Below the pieces are notes generated by a model that searched no databases, was not told the DNA's origin, and saw nothing but the letters and a program-made list of their open reading frames with translations. 64,000 nucleotides of DNA from Stenopsyche tienmushanensis (lineage: Eukaryota; Arthropoda; Insecta; Trichoptera; Stenopsychidae), in contig WACJ01000551.1 in the NCBI GenBank assembly GCA_008973525.1, positions 1,054,001 to 1,118,000 on the forward strand, read 5' to 3'. Below, in pieces: positions 34,367-46,099 of this stretch (the first letter of the stretch is position 1; the number at the start of each line of letters is the position of its first letter). The position numbers and the translations under genes are program-made.

Positions 34367-35880
34367 GAATCATTATTTTGATGTTTTATTGCTATCCCAT
34401 ATGTTCCGAAATAGGAAGACCGGATTATTTTATGATTTATTTAAAAAAAAGGCGTTATAGACAGGCGTTTTAAATTAGAAATTGAATTAAGGGATGAAGT
34501 TTTGAATATAGAGGATTTAAAAATATCCTTCTAAAGTGAAATTCTGATGTTTTTGTTATCATGTATTCCGAAAAAAGTAAATTAATTAAAAATTACTGGG
34601 AAAACGTATCCATTATTGTATTAATAGTTCTATATAAATATAGAATACACTCAATTAAATATAGAAATAGATAATATTATTAACTCTCTCGTCGCTAATA
34701 TCGGGTAGAGATTCCAAGAATAATATAACGAGATGATATTTATATATAACATAAGGATCTATGAGCATCGTACATGTTAAGTTAAATAACAAAACTACAA
34801 ATTTTGCTAATTACATTCTATGTATCACCTTCCAAGACACCCACAGGTAGGTCTTAACTTCTGACAAACTTTACCATTCATTCTTCATATTGAGAAACCG
34901 CATGTTAGTGCTAACAGGATGATGGACAAAATTATATTAAAATGAATGATGAATGATTATTAAGAATTATTAATTAAGAAGAAGAAATATCACTTCTGCC
35001 AAATTTTGATGTCGATAAAATTACTTCAAGTTGCAAGTCTTAATCCGCAATATTATTAACTATATTAGCAAAAAGCTTAAAAGCATTTAAATGGCTCGTA
35101 AAATATACTAGCAATTGTATGAATATAATTTTCGACAATGAAGACACTGATAAGTCAGTCTTCAATTCAATTTAAAAATATTTCAAAACCCAATTTGCAA
35201 ATAAATGTGTAAAATATTGGAAATCCAACTTAAGTGTATTTTTGCTTCAACAAAGAACCTAATTGAATTCCAGTTCATTCCATTTATAATGAAGAACTTC
35301 AAAATCAATAGACATAAGAGGCGAAATAAAAGCAAAACTGCAATTCACAGCTTTTGAAATCAGTCTTCTATCAAATTTCATTTTTAATTAACTTTGGAAA
35401 GTATATTTTATAATTTCCAGTTAGGATTATTTTGGCAAAAACATTTACAACTTAGTGAATTTGAGATAAGTTTAATTTTTAAAATAGATAATAGAAGTTA
35501 CAAATGTGTTAAAATTTAAAAAAAAATGCCACAAAATTGAGTTGAGTTCTAGGTGTTCATTTTCGTTCAAAAAAGACATACGCGAAGCAGAAAAAATTCA
35601 AAATTAATTTCATAAACCAAATAATTTATTTCCAAATATTGATTAATTTAATAAAATATTTGAATCCTTAGTTTTGAAATAAACATAATAAACATCACAT
35701 CTGCCTTTAAATTCATGGAAGCTTTAATCACTCGTTTTAATATATTTTTCAATCAGTTTCTGTATGAAAGTGGTGTGGTTTTTATTGTAGAAGTTAGATA
35801 ATGAATACTGTGGAATAATCATTAGCAAAGTGTTTTATACTACCAAATACCAATTTTAAATAAAATCCCGGATTCAACCC
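34367..35880. other. very AT-rich intergenic DNA
   Basis: Nothing recognisable. Confidence 0.55.
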
Positions 35881-36545
35881 CCGTATGCATCGTTTCGCTT
35901 CGCTCATCAGACCCCAGTATATTTTTAGCTTTAATAATCAAACAAACGATTCCCACCCAATCATCGGACATGATTTTCAAACAAATATGCAAATATCATC
36001 ATTAAACGGATTTAATTTCAATCTCGCATTAAAATAATCCAAAGTCCAAATCGTTCGAACCGATACACAATATAATATATATATATCATTTGAAATTCGA
36101 TGATGGTATCGGGGGGGATGCAAATGCGACCCCCCACCGCAACTAGTTAGCGCAGGCATACAAATTAGTAATTACACGTGGCAATTCGTGAAAACTGTCT
36201 ACCACAAAACGCTAACAATCTCAGTAGTCAAACAGCGGGCGAATTGATCGGGCGCATTATTTTTAAGGGGCATTTAATTAAAGCAGTACCTGTCGCGCGG
36301 AGGAGTGTTGCCAGGCAAATATTTACGAGATCAAGCGCTAAGGCGAGGACACTGTGTATTCGTGTGTTTACCCCGGAGACGTTTGTTATTCTTAATGAGC
36401 CATTTCCATGCTAATTACAATCCTCCGGGGATAAAGACTAAACACCTAAATATCACCAGAAACTATTAGGGAAACCTTGGGATCCGAACGCCGGCGAGCT
36501 GGAGCAGCTACAGATTCTCCCCTTGGGGATACACCGCTATAAAAA
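35881..36545. other. mixed island with two octamer sites
   Basis: GC-richer, complex DNA. ATGCAAAT occurs at 35987-35994 and 36118-36125, the second next to a G run and C run. TTTAAGGGGCATTTAATTAA and TGTTATTCTTAATGAGCC are homeodomain-like. No supported frame. Candidate enhancer-like element. Confidence 0.3.
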
Positions 36546-37840
36546 TTAAACGTATTCTAAGAAATTTTACTTTTATTTCTCGTAAGAACTATCACACTAT
36601 ATGCATCGTAAAAGTTAAAAATATCTTTATGCTTCTTTTACAAATATAATAAATAATACATCACACTATAAATAATGAAGCATTGAATGCTGGAAGAGGA
36701 TCGTTTAACACCCCATAAATTATAGACATAAATTTGGGTTGCAATGAATGGGTTCATGATGATAAATTCACATAACTTACACTATTCAAACTGTTTTTTG
36801 TTCATACATTCAATTCGCATTTTTATAATCATATTAGGAAAATTGACATATTTAAAAAAAAATACAAATACTAATACTACAAAAGATACTCTTAATTTGA
36901 TCCATCAATAAATAATGTTTAATTGAAAAAAATTACGTAGCTTAATATCTGAGCGTTCCCATGGAAACACAAAAGACAAATTAAAAGCTATTTACTAGAA
37001 ACACTTTATGGATGAGTTGTAATTATTCAGAAATCCGATTAAATTAGTTTAAGGCAGTACTTAGGATTTAGCACGTTATATTCGGATCTGATATTTTAAT
37101 CTTTTATGTAATCTGGTGATTACCGTTTGGAATTATAATTATCATTGCACGATATAGAAAACATACTGCATGTGTTTTGCACGAAATATTCGTTTTTTAC
37201 CAACTGCAGGGAGGAAATGGTACGCGGCGATCCCCCGAAAAAAATGTGTTATCATCAGAATACCATAATTACCATTCATAGTTTCCAGTTTGAATAGACC
37301 CTAAAATTAATCATGTATTCCATGCTTGAACTTTTGTCGTTCTATATCCAAAAATACAGCTTTGAGAAAATCAACTAATGAATTATTTGCGTGCATATAC
37401 GTTGAATTATAAGGGATCTATTTCGGGTTGCTCTTCATAGTTTATAAACAACATGGTTAAAATAGATACTAATATCAATTTGATGTCGTGTCATGTATAA
37501 ATATAGTGAATGTTGATACGTGTTATGATTCATACTCAAAATGTATTATTAATTTGGTTTATTACTCACCCTTGAGCTTTGAAATTATCTTATAAGATTG
37601 ATTTTAATGATGCTTCTTACCTGAGGAAATGAAAAAGACAAGATATTATCACAAGTGGTCGCTTAAAGCTTTCAGCGTAACTCATTTAAATGTATTTTTT
37701 ATTGTTGTGTTAAAACTAAAATGGCTCCAGAGTTGGTCAGCTTAGATATTGAGACTAATTGGGCTGCAGCTTAAAGTTTAAAAGACGTGTATGGCTGAGA
37801 AAGCGGAATAAAAGCATCCAGAGAATATTCGTGAAATGGC
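36546..37840. other. AT-rich intergenic DNA
   Basis: No gene or repeat recognised. Confidence 0.5.
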
Positions 37841-38640
37841 GCATTTTATTTGATAACTTCCATAAGAGCATTGTTGGTAATTCTTAGTGTGGTGCATGTA
37901 AGTGCCATCTCCAACTGCATCAGACAACACGAGCCCAATTATTGCAAGACGGTTGCGGTTACTTTGGAGGGTACTTACAACCCCACGACACTATCTGCAC
38001 GTGCTTCAAAACCAAATCTAATAATATTAATACCACTTCTCCAAACCAGAAATTTTAAAATAATATATCGAAACTAATTATCGCTCTTTAATGACTCCTA
38101 ACATCCATCGGAATAATTTTCGGGCCATTAATTACGCCAACCCCAAAAATCTCGCAATAAAACCACCAGAGTAATAAAAATAAAATCGACCATAAAAGCC
38201 TCTTTTTATTTGCACCCGCTACAATCAATTATAAACCGTCCTTAAAACAACAAAGTGTTTCGCCAAAAAACGAATTAAACGCGAATAACCGAGCGGCAAT
38301 CGATTCGCATTGAAAAATAAAAAAATATATATCAATGGGGCAATCGCAGGGGCCGCGAAACTTTTCGACTTGCGCTGTCAATACTCAATGGATGAACTTT
38401 TAAACGGTTCTATCGGAGGCAAAAAAAAGGTACGAGACTCCGCTAGAAGCAAAGTTGCCCCGAAGAAAGCCTCAATTTTCAGAGATTAGGACTTGGACCT
38501 CTCGTGTGGATCTAGAGCTCCAGCTTGCGAACCCGCCAGGGCTTAACACTAAGCGAAGCTGAAATTCGAAAGTTACTTCAAAATTACTCCTACGGCATTG
38601 GAAATAGAGCAGAAGCACAGAGTAGAAGTCTTTACATATG
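37841..38640. other. mixed island, no supported gene
   Basis: A 75-codon + frame at 37850-38077 begins with a signal-peptide-like hydrophobic stretch (SIRALLVILSVVHVSAIS) from a non-ATG codon, but nothing else supports it. Further on, TCGGGCCATTAATTACGCC and other homeodomain-like words occur in GC-richer DNA. Candidate non-coding element. Confidence 0.3.
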
Positions 38641-39117
38641 GATGGAGGAGCAATAAAATTTAAATATAAATCGTTCGATTTTCGTATTTAACGTTCAATC
38701 AATTTCATTTCGACCTATTTCATCGTGAACGTATAATTTCCATATAAAATTATAATTTGGACTCACTTCATAGAAGCAATTTCGAATCAATTTGAGCCAT
38801 AGTCTATGCTGGTATTTAAATTTGGATACAATGCATTATTTATCGTCAATTTAAATTAAATAATTCTTCATTCAAAGCGAAAATATAGCATTAATTTTAA
38901 TAAATAAGGAGAAGTTGAGAAAATCTTACTCTTATTGAAAACAATATTTTAATGATAATTTGCGCTTTTTTTTACTAATTTTGCTAATATAAAATATATT
39001 ACTATTTTGGATTACAAAGTTATGATTTCAGAAAAAAAAAATTTGGTCCAAATTATCTCATTTTTAATAGTGTTTATTGGGTTAAAAAGGTAGAACAGGA
39101 CCATCCATGAGTAACAA
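38641..39117. other. AT-rich intergenic DNA
   Basis: Nothing seen before the Tigger end. Confidence 0.5.
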
Positions 39118-40400
39118 CAGTAGAACCTCGATTGGGGATGAAAGTAGTCCGGATAACGAAAATCCGGATAATCAAAAATAATCATAATTGACAGGGAGAG
39201 TATGAATTATTTTTGTCTAGATTTACATACATACACACATATAATAAATTATTTTTTATTAAACAAACCAATGATCGATTTTGGCTTTAAGCTAGCTCTT
39301 CTTTTAGAAGCTGCAAATTACACTCTTATTGGTTTTAAAGCCATTTCATGGTGATATCTAAACTCTGAAGAGCTTTAGAATGTGTAAAACCAATATCTCC
39401 CCATTCGCAAATCTCTTCTTCATCTTCACAATCTTGTTTTTCTGAGGCAGATATTTTTCAGTTATTTCCTCATTATTCAAAATTTGAAATCCTGGATCGT
39501 TTGCATCGCAATTTAACTACTAGATTACATCTTCTTCGTGGCATTTAGTATACATAGAAATTTGTGCTATTGCTTTCGCAATGTCTCCTATATCAAGTTC
39601 TTGAAGTGTTACTAGAACTTACTAAAGGTCTTTTCAAAATTTTGTTCCATGATTTTTTCATAGTTGACACATGTAAATAATTCCAACTATCTGCTACAAT
39701 GTAACTACAATCTTTTAAATTTATTTTCTTATGGAAGCTGATAACTATTTCTTCATTATTTTCGTCTGCTAGTAATAATAATCGAAGCATCTGATTTCTA
39801 TGTAAACGCTTAAATGTTTATATCACAACCTGATCCATCATTTGTATTACCGACGTGCCGTTTGGTGGAAGAAATTTTATCGTAAACATTTCATTAATCT
39901 GGTTTAAACTTTCTATTCTTCACCATTCCTTCAAGATTTTTTCTGATGATCATATTTATCTGGAAGAATTTTGATATTTTTAAAACATCTGGGATTCTTT
40001 GATATTCCTATTACAAGTAGTGGCAGTCTGTGTCTGCCTGCTGAATTTGCACACACCATTATAGTGAGATGTTCTTTATTAGTTTTGTACCCAGATAAAG
40101 TACTTTCACGTCATGATGCTAAATATTTTTTAGATAGTTTTGTCCAATTTAGTCGGACTCATCAGCATTATATATAAATTCTTCGTTGAATCCTTCCTTC
40201 TCCACAAATAGCTTCAATGTGTCAATGAATGTGTTTGCTGAAGGTATGTCAGCAGAGAACTTTTTCTCATGAATTTCATGTTCCCTGATACCATGTCGTC
40301 CTTTGAATTTTTCAAGCCAGCCTGAAATTTCTTTGAAGGTAGAATTTCCATTTAATTTTGTATTAAACAATATTGCATTTTTACACAATAATGGATCATA
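39118..40400 (-). mobile_element. pogo/Tigger DNA transposon remnant
   Basis: The left boundary (3' end of the element) carries CAGTAGAACCTCGATTGG, a typical Tigger terminal sequence, followed by two CCGGATAA-type words. The body encodes a decayed Tigger/jerky-like transposase on the minus strand. The other terminus and the N-terminal DNA-binding region were not found. An AT microsatellite (40398-40419) abuts the 5' break. Confidence 0.8.
39300..40388 (-). pseudogene. Tigger/jerky-like transposase pseudogene
   Basis: Read from 40388 downwards. CENP-B-type helix-turn-helix end: FKEISGWLEKFKGRHGIREH, then KKFSADIPSANTF. Start of the DDE domain: EEFIYNADES, with the first catalytic Asp. Next, in broken frames, MVCANSAG-type core (WCVQIQQADTD), then KNPRCFKN/KILP-like remnants. 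The segment that should hold the second acidic residue (LLLDNAP box) is deleted. Then comes KFLPPNGTSVIQMMDQVVI, the clear counterpart of FLPPNTTSLIQPMDQGVI. Then FKRLHRNQMLRLLLLADENN, KINLKDCSYIVADSWNYLHV and STMKKSWNKILKR. Finally the acidic C-tail CEDEEEICEWGD and KALQSLDITMKWL (about 39340). Many stops and shifts are present; it is non-functional. Confidence 0.85.
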
Positions 40401-40419
40401 TATATATATATATATATAT
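40398..40419. repeat. (AT)n microsatellite
   Basis: Eleven uninterrupted AT dinucleotides. Confidence 0.95.
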
Positions 40420-41934
40420 TGATAATTTATCCAATCATTTTTAAATCTTCTTCAATTTGAAAACATGTATCAAAATAATCTGATTTAAGCATATGTAGAA
40501 AGCAATAGGATATTACCACGTGGAATTATTTTATACTTGGAAATGGGTTGTATTTATGATTTATTTAAGAGTCCAAAATCTGTACCAAGACTTGGTTATG
40601 TATATAATAAATACAATAGCTTTGTTGCTAACTAGAAAGCCGATGGGATTGCCTTGTAGTAATTAATTTTCTTGGAATATTTCAATAAAAGCTCCACCTT
40701 GGGAATGAAAGGAATCTGTTTATTGCTTTGATAAGTTCAATGTCGTCGAGCTGTGATTGTCAATCATTTGAATAGTAATTAATTCTGCGCAAAATAAAAG
40801 GCCTTCCATCTAAAATCGTAAATTCGATAGGAGTGAAGAGGAAGCAGTGGAAATTATATGACCAAAGGGAAAACCGTAAAACAAAAGGCTTTATTAGAGA
40901 AGAAACGAATAAAACCTTCATCCAGATACGGAGCCTTCTAACCGTACCAAATTTTAGATGCTTATAAATTACGATTTCCTTTTTCTCATTCTTTGCGCGA
41001 CAATAAAATAAATAAAAGACGTTTATTAGCTTTCGCGCAGAGCAGCACGAGGACATGAAGGTGGAGGGCCCAAATAATAAAACGCCAAATTGTTATGTTG
41101 ATTGGGCCGTACAATTCAGTTGCCGGTGTAATTTGCAACAAACGTACGCGTCCAGGATGAAAGGAAGAATTAGGAGGACGAACACTGAGACCCTGGCTCG
41201 ACTATTTGTGCGGCCAGAGATAAAAAGATGCAGAAGGAGAAGGAAATTGGGCGATCTTCTCAGATTTCCTCTTTGAGGACAACGGGACCTCTAATGAGCC
41301 GCAGCGCTCAGAAGGCACTTAAACGAACAAACCAAGTCTTTGTTGTCGACTTGTTTTCGCTACTAATTGAACTAGACATTGGTCATGTATGGGCGAAAGA
41401 AGTGTACGTACTTCCGGATGTATGCGTATATTAAAATGGAACATTTCATTTCGCCATAAATTAATTTCGCAGGGTTAGTAATATGGTGTCATACGCAGGA
41501 CAGCTTAATTTAGCGCCGTTCGCCCGCAAAAAATAAACAAATGTTAACATGTTAATTCCCACAATGCCAGCCCCATTACAAAATGGAAACAATTTATTTA
41601 TTTAAGTGTACAAAATGTCATGGAAATTACGAGGATGTTTTCGTATATTTATACGAATTTATCATTTTTAACACAACATATGCACGAACCGTTGTCATGT
41701 CGTAAAGCGAATTTAAACCAATTTTATTCTGCGCAAATGTCTAAATATCAAGGAAAATAAGGGAAATAATTTTTTTTTTAATACTGAACAATATAATTGA
41801 TAAATAAAATCAAAAACTTTGAAATGAACCCATTTCAGGATTTAGTCAGATGCTTACGAATTTATTGACAGACTGACTAATACATTAGACAAGCGACGAA
41901 AAATTTCGACAGGTTCGATATCTAATGTTAAATT
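40420..41934. other. intergenic; mixed island 40.76-41.56 kb
   Basis: AT-rich, then a complex GC-richer stretch with overlapping frames on both strands (40760-41434), none recognisable. It includes ATTGGGCCGTACAATT near 41101. Candidate non-coding element. Confidence 0.4.
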
Positions 41935-41997
41935 GTGTTTTATTTACACTATTTAACAAAATCCCAAAAATGCGCACGAACTTTTGGACTGACCTGA
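41935..41997 (+). mobile_element. one-ended MITE remnant, mariner-type
   Basis: Ends GCGCACGAACTTTTGGACTG then ACCTGA, with TA at 41998-41999. This is the same right terminus as the MITE at 14538-14629. The left inverted repeat is not recognisable. Confidence 0.7.
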
Positions 41998-43360
41998 TAG
42001 TTGCATCACAAGTGCTATTATCAGCATTTAATTCTGGGACGCCATATACAGTGTACACATGACGCGTTTGCTTAATTAAAAATTCATTTATGTCATTAAA
42101 TATTATGCATTATTATAATATTAGGTCACATTTAATTGAAAAAATACTCATAGGTATTTTTTTATAAAATTATTTGATATGGTTGATGTTGTGACTCTTT
42201 GTGCTTTTAAAGTTTAATTATAATATCCTCATTATAATCAAGTGTACTAAGCGAAAATGGTTGATTAATTTGCATGCATGAAATTGCACTCTGTGTTCAT
42301 TTGCAAAAGTGATGAATTCTCCCGCATAAAAAGTTGATTAGCACAAGTTTATAATTAAATTGTTAACATGCAGTTTGAAATCGATTTTTGTAAAAACTCG
42401 AGATAAAAACAATTTCTCGGAAGATATAAATTTGCTGTGCGACAATATGGTTGTACGTAAAAGATTTTCTAGGAAAGATATCGGACGCAATTCATATCCT
42501 CAGATAGTATTAATCGCTCTCAATAAATTTCCCATACAAATTATCCTTTCTTGGTACAGGGGTAAATTTGCGAGTATTACGCAGAAGCGAAAAAACCCAA
42601 AATGTAATCATAAAAACATTTTTTTTTCCAGGTGAATTTGAAATAAATTTTCAGCTGCATGTTTGTTCATACAGTGGGCGTATACAATGCAAACGGAATC
42701 AAATTAGCATTGCAACACGTTTTATTGCAATTATAAATAACACAGTGAATGTGTGGCGACGACATTGCCTTGTTGTTCATACAGGGGTGTATTTACTATT
42801 TTTGCCGCTTCCATATATATATCGCACATAATTAATGCATCTCACTGTTTACCCTGCATGATGCCGCTGCAAAATGAATTTTTATGCTGAATTTCTCTCG
42901 GATAAATTTTGTGTTTAATCGAATTTTTGGACGCCATCCCACTCCCACCCACCGGGTGCGTTCATGAAATATTCACAAATTTGATGTGCAATTCTTATTG
43001 TGGACGGACTGTGTCCGAGGCACAAAGTAAAGCCTGCAAAGGGACTGAATAATTGGTGTCGCTAAGCTCCGGGTCATTGTGGTTGAGGGCCCACGTTGTG
43101 GTCAGCATCTGCAAGATGCACAATGCATCATACTTGGCCAACAAAGGACACTTTCAACAAGTACAACATTGTCTTTCGCCACTAATCCGACAAAAGAAAA
43201 CACCTCTCGCACTCTAAGCTTTAAATCTTAGCGCGGAAGGCAATTTTGCGCAGCATAGAGGATGAAATGTCGTTAAATGAGCTTGTAATTTTCAACTCCC
43301 AATGGAAAATTCGTCTGGCAGCTTTCTACAAAATTTGACTTAAACTCACCATTCAAGCTG
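41998..43360. other. intergenic; mixed island 42.9-43.36 kb
   Basis: AT-rich with an ATTTGCAT (42268-42275), then GC-richer complex DNA without a frame from 42900. A mariner-like word TGTCCCATAAGCTTTCGAAC occurs at 43371-43390, but no partner end is seen. Confidence 0.4.
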
Positions 43361-45238
43361 TATTCATACTGTCCCATAAGCTTTCGAACCTATGTAGGCT
43401 TAATTCAACTCATTTAGATTCACTAAGATTAATTACAGCAATTACAAGTAATTAAATACGTAATAATTTCTCTTGTGGTCCTAACCTTAATTTAAATTAT
43501 TAATACGTATTTAATAATTGATCAATTTTTTCCAACAATTAGATTGCCAATAGTATTAAATACCATTTAAATATGTATTTAGTATAGAGTCTCTTAACTA
43601 GACCATTATATGTATTGTTTCGGGATGAATCTCCATATATTTACAAAAAGAGACGATTAAGACTTGCTTGATTTTTTTCAGATATTGTTGGTCTCCAAAA
43701 AGAATTCAAGTGATCAACAATTTATTTTGCAACACGTTCCTAAAAGTATTTTCTAAAACAAAAAAGTACACGAGAAAAATAATCTGAACAAGATTGTTCA
43801 TAGAGAAGTCACATTTTTTTTTATACATAGATATGATGCAATTACGTTTGATATTATTTTTGAGTATACAAGTATTACAATATATTTAATTATTTTTAAC
43901 CATAAGAAAATGTATAATCAAAGGGGGGCTTAAAATTGGGTGATTCAGTTTTTACAAAACGCATTTGAATTCGTAATTCCCGGATAATTGCTTTCACACG
44001 TCGTAATATGATTAGCCGGCGTGAAATATTTATGAATAGGCGAAAGTGTCTAATTGTGGGGGCTTTTGTGCGGCTCTGCGCTGAAGGGGTGAGATCGGCT
44101 ACCCTTATCAAACCACAAACGGTTCATTAAATCCTGATTGTTTGTGTATTGTTGGCCGGAAGTGGTCCGCCGGAAAAAGCGCAAACAGCCTGCGGAAAAA
44201 TAGCCACCAGCCGGACTATCCACTCGCCGTTCATTTTCATTTCGCGCAATTCGCGCTGGAACACTTCCTTTGTTTTCCGCTGACGATTCAATAACCACCT
44301 CCTATACAATCAATCAATTAAAAGCGTCATTTTAGTGCCACCACTGGTAGCTACATAAAAATATCGATACACCCCTTTGTACACATAAAAACCAATGATG
44401 TCGATTAAAGATGTCCACGTTAAATGAATACAATAGATTATTTAAATATAATCCAAAAATAATGAATATGATTTTTTTTGTGATTAGATCCTGGCTTCTT
44501 CTTATAAAGGATTGTATGTAAGGGTTTTTTGAAATCTGAGAATTTGTATCTAAGCGTTTGCATGGAAGCGCAAACGACAAACATAAAACATCACTCAATA
44601 AGTTTTTAGGATTTTTTTACGGACGACCTCAAATTAAGAAGAAACAAGTTTAAAGTGGTAAAAATAATCTTAAGAACTCGAATGACATGTTAATAGAATG
44701 CGCTAAAATATTCGCAATTTTCGTCATTTTAGATGGTTAGTAAATTGTATAAATACAGATTTATCACACGATTGAAAGGTTTATGTTGCTATAAGTTTGA
44801 TATTTTTATTTGTACAATAAATCTTCAATCGCTTAGATCAAATAATATGATATTTTGGTTGAATCATGTATCAATTGAATTAATTTAAAAATCATAAAAT
44901 AATATTTTATGGATTTTATCAGAATTTACTATGAATGTATTCTGCTTCAATATTTTTAGCTCAATATGTCGCAGTGTTTAGAATTATCTTCTTTGTAGGG
45001 TCTTCTAATTTATTTCATTCGATATTTCATCATTCATGTATGATACAAATAATAAAGGATTGCAATGTTTCTTCGTTTGTCGGAAAATCAAATCGTAAGC
45101 TTTGTTCAGACAATTCAAATACATTTCGCATATTTTTTAGAAGGCTTTAGTCCATTTTACGTATCTGTTATCATTTATAAATTTACCTCTACATATATTC
45201 AATATTAAAGTATTTTAAATTTAAATTGATTATTATTA
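43361..45238. other. AT-rich intergenic DNA; mixed patch 43.9-44.3 kb
   Basis: Overlapping short minus-strand frames in the patch (43896-44309) have no recognisable motif. The rest is AT-rich without features. Ends at TA (45237-45238), the target duplication of mariner copy 2. Confidence 0.45.
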
Positions 45239-46097
45239 GGATGTACCATAATTTTCTTTCGTTGTCATATTAAGAAAAAAATAAACAATAATTTGTATTA
45301 CATAGAAATTTATTGAATAATATATAATCCATTCTATTCTATTACCTTTCTCTATTTCTCCGGAAGCCTCATAATGCCTTCTTGCCAAAATTTCCCAGGT
45401 TTGTTGGCAAAATATTGATCATGGTACATTTTTATATCATTTTCTGAATTTAAATTTTTACCACGTAAAGACTTTTTCAATGAAAGAAATAAATAATAAT
45501 CTGAAGGGGCATTGTCCGGAGAGTATGGATGATGAGGTAAAACATCCCAGTCAAATGATAATAATTTATTTCTGACGAGCAAAGACACATGAGGCCTGGC
45601 GTTATCGTGATGAAAAACAACGCCTCGTCTGTTCGCTAATTCTGGCCGTTTTCTGGCAATTGCATCCTTTAGATTGTCTAGTTGGAAACCCCCTTCCAGT
45701 CCCACCAAATGCATAGCAAAGCTTTTTTTGAATGTAGGCCAGGTTTAGCTACAGTTAAACCTTCTGTACCCTTGGTCCAAGACCGTTTACGTTGGATATT
45801 CTCATATCCAACTTTGATCTCCAATGACAAGTCTTTTCAAAAAAGGTTGGCTATTATGTCGTTGGAGAAGAAGATCGCACGTTGAAATACGCTGAAGTTT
45901 ATTTGAGTCAGTCAGTTCATGAGGATGCCACATATCTGAACAATTGATGTATGCAAATTTTGTCAAATGATTATAGATGGATGTTCGTGGAATTTCTAAC
46001 TGGTTAGCTATTTCGCGAACAGTATATCGCGGGTTTTCTTCAACCATGGCTACGATTAGATCTGTGTTCATTTGCGAAAGAAACTTATGGGACAACC
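45239..46097 (-). mobile_element. mariner element, copy 2, internally deleted
   Basis: An 859-bp element, TA on both sides (45237-45238, 46098-46099). On the minus strand it starts with ggttgtcccataagtttctt and runs directly into the NTDLI..VEENP codons, exactly as copy 1 does. The far end (ggatgtaccataattttctt) is more diverged. Shared TIR-to-coding junction and about 90% similar text show one deletion-derivative family. Confidence 0.93.
45310..46095 (-). pseudogene. mariner transposase remnant (broken)
   Basis: Part 1 (46095-45802): second helix-turn-helix (VEENPRYTVREIANQLEIPR), HPHELTDSNKLQRIS, then LVIGDQSWI with the first catalytic Asp (the usual GDE is GDQ). A stop or frameshift follows near 45800. 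A deletion has removed the WWDWKKVVYYELL..GETI segment. Part 2 (45714-45352): FQLDNLKDAIARKRPELANR, HHDNARPHVSL with the second Asp, then SPDNAPSDYYLF with the third Asp 34 residues later, the mariner DD34D spacing. Then KKSLRGKNL and YFANKPGKFW. A stop (TAG) interrupts the C-terminal helix before the native stop at 45310-45312. All three catalytic Asp codons survive, but the frame and DNA-binding region do not. Confidence 0.9.
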
Positions 46098-46099
46098 TA

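Noticed and set aside
37850..38077. Signal-peptide-like 75-codon frame
   Set aside because: The first codon is not ATG. Hydrophobic runs are common by chance in AT-rich DNA, and nothing follows.
43371..43390. Mariner inverted repeat TGTCCCATAAGCTTTCGAAC
   Set aside because: No partner end, target duplication or transposase text nearby. A 20-bp resemblance alone is not enough for an element call.
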